Shown here: positions 8,793-13,997 of the stretch, piece by piece | How positions within the stretch are numbered: the first letter of the stretch is position 1 | Layout of the letters: the number at the start of each line of letters is the position of its first letter | NCBI GenBank assembly: GCA_002440745.1 | Contig: DJVB01000041.1 | Coordinates: 1 to 22,346 of the forward strand | Origin: Bacteroidales bacterium UBA6267 | GTDB taxonomy: Bacteria > Bacteroidota > Bacteroidia > Bacteroidales > UBA1556 | DNA: 22,346 bases | Reading direction: 5' to 3' | Made by a program: the position numbers and the translations under genes | Notes under the pieces: model-generated | What the model saw: the letters and a program-made list of their open reading frames with translations, nothing else | Database searches by the model: none | What the model was told of the DNA's origin: nothing

Positions 8793-9964
8793 ATGAAAGT
8801 AATCTCAGTCGTTGGCGCACGGCCCAACTTTATGAAAATTGCACCCTTCATTAAAGCAATAGAAAAATATAATCAATCAATCACCCAATCAATCAATCAC
8901 TCATTCAACCCGTCAATCATATCCTTGTCCACACAGGCCAACATTACGATGACCGCATGTCAAAAGCATTCTTTGAAGATTTGGGAATACCCAATGCAGA
9001 TATAAACTTGGGAGTAGGCTCGGGCACTCATGCCGAGCAAGTTGGGAATACGATGATTGAGTTTGAAAAAGTGCTTAAAGCCGAGAAACCGGATTGGGTA
9101 GTTGTGGTTGGCGATGTTAATGCTACTCTAGCCTGTTCTGTTACAGCAAAGAAAGAATGGGTAAAAGTCTGTCATATCGAAGCCGGTCTTCGTTCCGGTG
9201 ATATAACAATGCCTGAGGAGGTGAATCGTTTGGTTACCGACAGGTTAAGCGATTTACTTTTAACTCCCGATCATATCTCAAATGAAAATTTAGCAAAAGA
9301 AGGAACAGATACAAATCGTATTAAGTTTGTAGGCAATATCATGATTGATACTCTTGAAACTAATCGTGATAAGGCTTGTAAACTGATGATTAAGGATATA
9401 ATTGCAAATAATTTAGTAAGTAATTATAGTCTTACTGCCGATATTCCTTTAGATGAACAATTTGGTGTTATTACGCTTCACCGTCCTTCTAATGTGGATA
9501 AAAAAGAAGTTTTAGAGCCAATTATTCGTTTTCTTTTGGATGAAGTTACAAAGGATTTAACCTTACTTTGGCCAATCCATCCTCGTACTAAAAAGCAACT
9601 ACAATCCTTTGGTTTATTCGATGAAATCGCTGCTCATCCTCGGATGATATTATTAGAACCTCTTGGCTATTTCGATATGCTTCGCCTAAACATGGGAGCA
9701 AAGATTATGCTTACTGACAGCGGTGGACTTCAGGAAGAATGTACTATTCTTGGAACACCCTGCCTAACCCTCAGATGGAATACCGAAAGGCCGGTTACAC
9801 TAAAAGAACATGGTGGGGCATCAGTTCTTGTAGGAAATAATGTGGCTCGCATCAGAGAAGAATATAAAATTGCCCTTTCTAAATCAAGAACTCCCATACG
9901 CCCTGAATTATGGGATGGAAAAACAGCGGGGAGATGTCTAATGGAAATAATAAATTATAAGTGA
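8793..9964 (+). pseudogene. wecB: UDP-N-acetylglucosamine 2-epimerase (non-hydrolysing), frameshifted in an octamer repeat
   Basis: The first frame from 8793 encodes the family's N-terminus (MKVISVVGARPNFMKIAPF…EKYN, residues 1-27). After an octanucleotide repeat the homology continues in another frame from about 8915: NHILVHTGQHYDDRMSKAFF, then EAGLRSGD, EVNRLVTDR, ITLHRPSN and LTDSGGLQEE, all conserved in the UDP-GlcNAc/ManNAc 2-epimerases. The 41 bases between codon 27 and Asn-His-Ile are two short of a multiple of three relative to the frame needed; removing one 8-base unit (33 bases) restores one open frame of about 385 codons. The enzyme would supply UDP-ManNAc. Read literally, the first frame ends at 9005, so this copy is off. 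It may be a dead gene, a phase-variable gene in the OFF state, or a sequencing error. An internal start at 8957 would lack the first Rossmann strand and is unlikely to work. Confidence 0.88.
8871..8918 (+). repeat. Octanucleotide repeat inside the 2-epimerase gene
   Basis: Six consecutive 8-base units can be read: AATCAATC, AATCACCC, AATCAATC, AATCACTC, ATTCAACC and CGTCAATC, following a common pattern with TCA near the centre. The frameshift of the surrounding gene falls inside this tract. CAAT-based repeats at the 5' end of lipopolysaccharide genes are a classic slippage switch in Haemophilus (lic genes). Here the units are imperfect, which lowers the expected slippage rate. Confidence 0.8.
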
Positions 9965-9991
9965 AAAACTAAAAGAGAAAAATTAAAAAAA

Positions 9992-10345
9992 ATGGGGGAA
10001 TCTGTTTTAAAAACAAAGAGTTATAATTTTGCAATTAGAATTATTAAATTGGTTCAATAATTACAATCAGACAAAAAGGAATATGTTTTAAGCAAGCAAA
10101 TTCTTCGAAGCGGAACTTCAATTGGAGCACTTATTAGAGAAGCTGAATTTGGACAATCTAAAGCTGATTTTATTAACAAATTGAGCATTTCACTTAAAGA
10201 AGCAAATGAAACAGAATATTGGATTAGCCTTCTTTTTGATACAGAATACATTGATATTGAATTATTCAATAGTATTCATCCGGAATGCAAAGAACTTATA
10301 GCCATGCTTGTATCCTCAATTAAAACCGCCAAAGGAAATCTATAA
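9992..10345 (+). pseudogene. Four-helix-bundle (S23/IVP) protein with an in-frame stop
   Basis: From ATG 9992 the frame reads MGESVLKTKSYNFAIRIIKLVQ, then TAA at 10058-10060. It continues in the same frame as LQSDKKEYVLSKQILRSGTS, IGALIREAEFGQSKADFINK and so on to a stop at 10343. The whole is a clear member of the four-helix-bundle family first seen in 23S rRNA intervening sequences (KSYxFAI…, LRSGTSIGAxIREA, SKADFI, KLSIxLKEAxET.YWI). The stop sits where homologues usually have Tyr or a similar residue before LQ, so a single TAT/TAC to TAA change explains it. There is no frameshift. Such genes are widespread accessory genes, often next to glycan loci, with no settled function. It is probably inactive unless the stop is an error or is suppressed. 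Confidence 0.85.
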
Positions 10346-10351
10346 AAAATC

Positions 10352-10421
10352 CACTTTTCAATCTTCACTTTTCACTTTTCACTATTCACTTTTATCTTTT
10401 CACTTTTCACTTTCTACTATG
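10352..10421 (+). repeat. CACTTTT heptanucleotide array ending on a start codon
   Basis: Ten contiguous 7-base units follow the consensus CACTTTT (variants CAATCTT, CACTATT, ATCTTTT, CACTTTC), and the last unit, TACTATG, supplies the ATG of the downstream deacetylase-like gene. The array fills the whole gap after the four-helix-bundle gene, so unit gain or loss would change the 5' leader of the next gene. Confidence 0.85.
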
Positions 10422-11378
10422 GACTTCACCCTTAAAATCTATAAGAACTTATTAATAAGCTTGCAAAACGCAGGCTTTTCTTTTCTTACATTTTCTGAAT
10501 ATATCAATGCTCAAATGGTTGATAATTCCGCCTACTTAAAAAATGGTAATCACGCTCCTAACTCTTCACTTTTCACTCTTCACTCTTCGTTTATCATCCT
10601 TCGCCATGATGTGGACTTATTACCCCAAAACTCCCTTCGATTTGCACGAATTCAAGCCGAAATGGGAATAAAGGGATCCTATTACTTTCGGGCAGTGCCG
10701 GAGTCGTGGGATGAAAATATTATCAAAGAAATAGCATCTTTAGGTCATGAAGTAGGGTATCATTATGAGAATATGGACGTGGCAAGTTCAAAGTTCAAAG
10801 TTGAAAGTTCAAAGTTGGCTCTAGGAACAAAGGAATATGATGAGTTATTAGATTTGGCTTATCAGGATTTTTGTGAGAATTTAGAGAAACTTCGTGAGCT
10901 TGTTCCAGTTTCTACCATCTGCATGCATGGAAGTCCCAAGAGTAAATTTGACAATAAGGCTATATGGGATAAATATGATTATAAAGCACTTGGATTAATC
11001 GGTGAACCATACTATGATATGGATTTCGATAAAGTCTTTTACCTTACCGATACCGGTCGCCGATGGGATGGTTGGAAAGTCTCAGTCCGCGATAAAGTAC
11101 CTCAGCAAGAGTTGTGGAATAAGCAGGGGCTGACATTTCATTCAACTCAGGATATTATAGATGCAATAAACAAAGTGAAAAGTGAAAAACGAAAAGTGAA
11201 AAGAGGGAGGAAGCCTGAAACTTTGAACTTTGAACCTGGAACTTTGAACATTCCAAACCAAATAATGTGCACCATGCATCCTCAACGATGGCACGATTCC
11301 TTACTCCCTTGGACTAAGGAACTTGTTATGCAAAATGCGAAGAATGTGGTGAAAAGGTGGTTTTTTGTGAAGAGTTGA
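10419..11378 (+). CDS. Polysaccharide deacetylase-like protein with heptamer-repeat insertions
   Basis: This 319-residue protein resembles the NodB-fold polysaccharide-deacetylase-like proteins of Bacteroidota glycan loci. It shows RHDVDL (metal-binding His-Asp pair), FARIQAEMGIKGSYYFR, the HEVGYHYENM motif with two histidines, MHGSPKSKFDN, and a C-terminal MHPQRWHD. The start at 10419 is preferred; the open frame extends upstream to 10308, but that part only translates the CACTTTT repeat. Four heptamer arrays interrupt the coding sequence (10560, 10784, 11171, 11214), adding peptides such as SSKFKVESSK and ETLNFEPGTLN between conserved blocks while the frame stays open. The insertions fall between motifs, in what should be surface loops. 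A cytoplasmic or non-classically located sugar deacetylase is the most likely role. Confidence 0.75.
   Translation: MDFTLKIYKNLLISLQNAGFSFLTFSEYINAQMVDNSAYLKNGNHAPNSSLFTLHSSFIILRHDVDLLPQNSLRFARIQAEMGIKGSYYFRAVPESWDENIIKEIASLGHEVGYHYENMDVASSKFKVESSKLALGTKEYDELLDLAYQDFCENLEKLRELVPVSTICMHGSPKSKFDNKAIWDKYDYKALGLIGEPYYDMDFDKVFYLTDTGRRWDGWKVSVRDKVPQQELWNKQGLTFHSTQDIIDAINKVKSEKRKVKRGRKPETLNFEPGTLNIPNQIMCTMHPQRWHDSLLPWTKELVMQNAKNVVKRWFFVKS
10560..10587 (+). repeat. Heptamer array (AACTCTT/CACTTTT type) within the deacetylase gene
   Basis: Four 7-base units (AACTCTT, CACTTTT, CACTCTT, CACTCTT) encode NSSLFTLHS just before the conserved FIILRHDVD block. It is the same family as the array in front of the gene. 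Confidence 0.7.
10784..10818 (+). repeat. Heptamer array (AAGTTCA) within the deacetylase gene
   Basis: Five units AAGTTCA, AAGTTCA, AAGTTGA, AAGTTCA and AAGTTGG encode SSKFKVESSKLA directly after the HYENMD motif. The unit is close to the reverse complement of the TTTGAAC family at 11214 and 15271. Confidence 0.8.
11171..11205 (+). repeat. Heptamer array (AAAAGTG) within the deacetylase gene
   Basis: Five units CAAAGTG, AAAAGTG, AAAAACG, AAAAGTG and AAAAGAG encode KVKSEKRKVKRG. The unit is the reverse complement of the CACTTTT family located in front of the same gene. Confidence 0.8.
11214..11255 (+). repeat. Heptamer array (CTTTGAA) within the deacetylase gene
   Basis: Six 7-base units (CCTGAAA, CTTTGAA twice, CCTGGAA, CTTTGAA, CATTCCA) add 42 bases, which read as the 7-residue periodic peptide ETLNFEP GTLNIPN just before the conserved MHPQRWHD segment. 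Confidence 0.8.
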
Positions 11379-11523
11379 GCGATGAGCTGTTTAGAAAATG
11401 AATTATGTCAGTTTTTAATATTCTAAGAGATTTAAATATATTCTCCAAGTTTATTAAAACTTTTTTTAATCGCATTAAAACTTTTAGTCAAGAGCATTAA
11501 TTCTTTTCAGAGATAATATTAAA

Positions 11524-11560
11524 AAAGAAAGCGAGACCAAATTCATGGCTCGCTTTTTTT
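11524..11560. terminator. Bidirectional intrinsic terminator between the glycan locus and the HU-like gene
   Basis: An A-rich run is followed by AAAGCGAG, a 13-base loop and CTCGCTTT, ending in a run of seven T (11554-11560). Because the left arm is preceded by A bases, the reverse strand also ends in a T-rich run. It lies between the convergent deacetylase-like and HU-like genes. Confidence 0.85.
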
Positions 11561-11592
11561 AAGAAAGGACTAATTCCTTCCGTTAGATTCAC

Positions 11593-11973
11593 CTAAGAAG
11601 CTTTTTCAAAGGTGGGATTGGAAAAGAGTCGTTTAAACTCCGTTCCCTGTCTGAACCGAACCATCACTTCCTTAATGGCATGACTGTTCAATTCTTCAGC
11701 AGTGTCGGCTCCTTCGCTACGCAGCGTAACCCTAAAACTACCAAATTCTCCGAGCTGCACAATTTTTCCATCAGCCAGCTCTTGGGGAATCAGTTGAATA
11801 AAGGCTTCAAGCACCGCAAAGGTGTCAACTGTTGTTAGAGTCGATTGCGCGCTAATCTTGCGGGCAATGCCTCGTAAATCAACTGTACCTCTACTTGAGG
11901 CACAGGCGTAATACTTCTGGGGATTACTAGAATCCCTAGGATCACGTCTTTTAGTGGATACGTATTGTATCAT
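11593..11973 (-). CDS. HU-family DNA-binding protein (Bacteroidetes histone-like type)
   Basis: This 126-residue protein matches the histone-like HU-related family of Bacteroidota. The N-terminus MIQYVSTKRRDPRDSSNPQK precedes the helical segment RGIARKISAQSTLTTVDTFAVLEAFIQLIPQEL. The β region around GEFGSFRVTL and a VRFRQGTEFKRLFSN end follow. Compared with canonical HU (about 90 residues) it has an N-terminal extension and a modified DNA-binding arm, as is usual for this subfamily. It would act as a nucleoid-associated protein. It is encoded convergently to the glycan locus and shares the terminator at 11524-11560. Such genes are often found singly beside surface-glycan or mobile regions; the target is unknown. 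Confidence 0.88.
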   Translation of the reverse strand: MIQYVSTKRRDPRDSSNPQKYYACASSRGTVDLRGIARKISAQSTLTTVDTFAVLEAFIQLIPQELADGKIVQLGEFGSFRVTLRSEGADTAEELNSHAIKEVMVRFRQGTEFKRLFSNPTFEKAS

Positions 11974-12125
11974 AATAAAAATATTTAAGAGCCGCTTATT
12001 ATTAAAACCTCAACTCCCCGGCCCTGTTGGAAGTATCAGTCGTATTTTTAAAATTTTTCATGTCAGTCCGAAAACAATATCTTTTTAGAACAGTCAAATA
12101 ATGCTCCCGAACCTGTTGCAAAATC

Positions 12126-12159
12126 CAAATGTAATAGAAAAGTTTCACTTTGCTTTCAA
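12126..12159 (-). promoter_or_regulatory. Candidate promoter for the HU-like gene
   Basis: On the minus strand a -7 box TACATTTG (12133-12126, fits TAnnTTTG) is preceded by TTG at 12159-12157 with a 23-base spacer, slightly longer than usual. It would leave a leader of about 150 bases. This is a weak candidate based only on consensus. Confidence 0.3.
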
Positions 12160-12302
12160 TCAAAATTCACCTAAGCATGCTTAACTATTAAATAGATTTT
12201 TCCCATTAGAAAAATATAATAAACTAAAAATTAGGTTGTTAATTCAGGGAGGACTTGGTTTTTATCAAGAAAACGCGGTTTATTTCTTTTAAGAAAAAAA
12301 AC

Positions 12303-12332
12303 TTGCATTCGTCTTCAAATATTTTATATTTG
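12303..12332 (+). promoter_or_regulatory. Bacteroidota-type promoter of the small RNA
   Basis: TTG at 12303-12305 and TATATTTG at 12325-12332 are 19 bases apart, an excellent match to the -33/-7 consensus of the phylum (TTG…TAnnTTTG). No open reading frame follows. The predicted transcript start is near 12338, which coincides with the beginning of a foldable RNA. Confidence 0.75.
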
Positions 12333-12337
12333 TAGCA

Positions 12338-12536
12338 GCTTTTTTTAAGAAAGAAGCCCGTCCCTGAATACAACAACGCAGATTATTAAGCAAATTGAAG
12401 TCTAACGATACGTCCAAATAAAGTTAGAGCGTTAACGTTTCAGCTGTAGAGCCTCTTCGTTTTTAAAGCGTAACCCCATATATCCTTCGGATGAAAGCAC
12501 TTTTCCATCAGCCTTTCCCCGGAGGATATTTTTTTT
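12338..12536 (+). ncRNA. Stand-alone structured small RNA, about 200 nt (6S-like architecture, family unassigned)
   Basis: Between a strong promoter and a strong terminator lies about 140 nt that fold as a nested rod. A closing helix 12345-12356 with 12455-12466 has 10 Watson-Crick pairs, one G-U and one mismatch. Inside it are CTGAA 12364-12368 with TTCAG 12439-12443, AACGC 12375-12379 with GCGTT 12429-12433, and TCTAAC 12401-12406 with GTTAGA 12423-12428, the last two helices being adjacent on the 3' side and separated by a 21-nt bulge on the 5' side. A long rod with internal bubbles is what 6S RNA looks like, and Bacteroidales-1-type RNAs also have promoter plus terminator. I cannot assign it by sequence memory. 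No start codon with a sensible peptide is present. Confidence 0.65.
12480..12536 (+). terminator. Terminator hairpin of the small RNA
   Basis: ATATCCTTCGG (12480-12490) pairs with CCGGAGGATAT (12519-12529), eleven pairs with one G-U, followed by T8 (12529-12536). The 28-base loop is long for a simple terminator, so the hairpin may also be a functional domain of the RNA. Confidence 0.8.
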
Positions 12537-13000
12537 GCTCAATATTTTTTCAGTCTTTTCAGACTATTAATTTCAAAGAACATTCACCTATTTCAAATAG
12601 TTAATGCAAAAATCGTAATAATTTTAAAAGTTTGTATGCGGTAATTATTAACAAAGATAGTTAATTTTCAACTAATCGCCCTAACTGTATGATATGTAAC
12701 TACTTATTATGTTTTATATAGTAATTATTTAAAATAATTGATATTCAATTATTTATATGATTAACTGATGATTGTTACATCCATTTAAGTTATTAAAATT
12801 CAATTTATTACCTCTTAGTTTTAAAATCAAAAAATAGCATTACTTTTAGTATAAATTATAATGAATAATACACGAATAACTGTTCATTTTTATTTAATTT
12901 TTAACATCTTGCTTCAAGCACAATTGTTATTAAATAAAGTATCTTATTTATTAACAAATTGATATTTAGATGTAACACCATGCCAAACTCACCATAAGCT
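12537..13000. other. AT-rich geneless stretch
   Basis: This stretch is mostly A and T with many short TAATTATT-like runs. I see no convincing reading frame, tRNA or hairpin with a T-run. It ends where the first phylum-type hairpin repeat begins (about 13005). Confidence 0.6.
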
Positions 13001-13004
13001 ATGC

Positions 13005-13082
13005 GACTCCTCCGGGGTCGGGGTTTCTTTTTCTGATTTCCTTTTCTATAGTCATTTAACCCCTCCGAGGTAAATTTGCACA
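13005..13082 (-). repeat. Divergent copy of the CCCCGAAGGGG hairpin element family
   Basis: Read on the minus strand, 13070-13046 gives CCTCGGAGGGGTTAAATGAC followed by TATAG. It matches the elements at 17764, 18127 and 18179 (CCCCGAAGGGGTGA..TTATTATAG) at most positions. A second short palindromic block, CCCCGACCCCGGAGG, lies next to it at about 13012-13026. I interpret the region as an old, inverted copy of a dispersed REP-like element. Confidence 0.5.
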
Positions 13083-13880
13083 ATCAATCCTCCGCCCTGA
13101 CGCTTACGCCGAAGCTTCAGCGTAGGAGCACGGGCACCTCCTTTTCAAAGGAGGACGGGGCTTCTCCAAGAAGTTCGGTTTTTTAATCATTGAAATACAG
13201 CACTTTCCAATACGATCCTTCGCTTCCAAAGTAATCCTTCACCTGTCCCCCTTTGAAAAGGGGGTGGCGAAGCCGGGGGATTGAAGGCGGTTCTTTAATC
13301 ATTGAAATCCAGTATTTTCTAATACAATCCTTCGCTATCAATCCTCCGCCCTACGGGCACCTCCTTCTCCAAGGAGGACGGGGCTTCTCCATGAAGTTCG
13401 GTTCTTTAATCATTGAAAAACAGCACTTTCTAATACATTCCTTCACTTCAAATGCAATCCTTCACCCGTCCCCCTTTGAAAAGGGGGTGGCGAAGCCGGG
13501 GGATTGAAGGCGGTTCTTTAATCATTGAAATCCAGTATTTTCCAATACAATCCTTCGCTATCAATCCTCCGCCCTGCGGGCACCTCCTTTTCAAAGGAGG
13601 ACGGGGCTTCTCCAAGAAGTTCGGTTCTTTAATCATTGAAAAACAGCACTTTCCAATACATTCCTTCACTTCAAATGCAATCCTTCACCTGTCCCCCTTT
13701 GAAAAGGGGGTGGCGAAGCCGGGGGATTGAAAACGGTATTTTAATGAACATTTTGCTATCAATCCTCCGTCCTTTGTCCACCTCCTTCTCCAGGGAGGAC
13801 GGGGCTTCTCCAAGAAGTTCGGTTCTTTAATCATTGAAATCCAGCACTTTCCAATACAATTCTTCGGTATCAATCCCCTG
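13083..13880. repeat. Tandem array of ~111-bp half-units (223-bp higher-order period) with alternating palindromic elements
   Basis: A conserved block GGTTCTTTAATCATTGAAA begins at 13177 (variant), 13289, 13400, 13512, 13623 and 13821, with a decayed copy at 13734, giving spacings of 112, 111, 112, 111, 111 and 87. Between successive blocks lies a roughly 40-bp palindrome-containing element in alternating orientation: CCCCCTTTGAAAAGGGGG (13248, 13471, 13694) and CCTCCTTTTCAAAGGAGG (about 13136, 13584, with variants at 13360 and 13780). Each 223-bp period therefore holds one element and its inverted relative. Short frames open through it on both strands are periodic translations of the repeat, not genes. 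Confidence 0.88.
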
Positions 13881-13945
13881 TCCACTGCACGTCTAGCCAC
13901 TACACAAAGTAAGTCTGGTCCGTTCTTTAAATTAAAAATTTAGCC

Positions 13946-13977
13946 TTGAATTCATATAAAAAACCTCCTTATCTTTG
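13946..13977 (+). promoter_or_regulatory. Promoter of the T9SS surface protein gene
   Basis: TTG at 13946-13948 and TATCTTTG at 13970-13977 (fits TAnnTTTG) are separated by 21 bases. Transcription would start near 13983, about 15 bases before the ATG, giving a short leader with no Shine-Dalgarno site, as is normal in this phylum. Confidence 0.65.
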
Positions 13978-13997
13978 ACAATCCAAATTCCAATTTT

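Noticed and set aside
10054..10269. 71-codon minus-strand frame
   Set aside because: It is the antisense of the clearly homologous four-helix-bundle sequence.
10308..10418. N-terminal extension of the deacetylase-like protein
   Set aside because: It starts inside the four-helix-bundle frame and consists of translated CACTTTT units. The ATG at 10419 starts a sensible N-terminus.
12338..12536. Identity as RNase P RNA, tmRNA or SRP RNA
   Set aside because: I could not find the P4 core signatures of RNase P, a tRNA-like Ala acceptor or tag frame, or the SRP GGAA tetraloop domain. The length and layout do not fit either.
13083..13880. CRISPR-like appearance of regularly spaced repeats
   Set aside because: The sequences between the conserved blocks are themselves repeated and alternate between two types. 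The period is about 111 bases, and no cas genes are present.
13253..13900. Several 60-90 codon frames on both strands
   Set aside because: They repeat the same peptide with the 223-bp period and are shadows of the tandem array.
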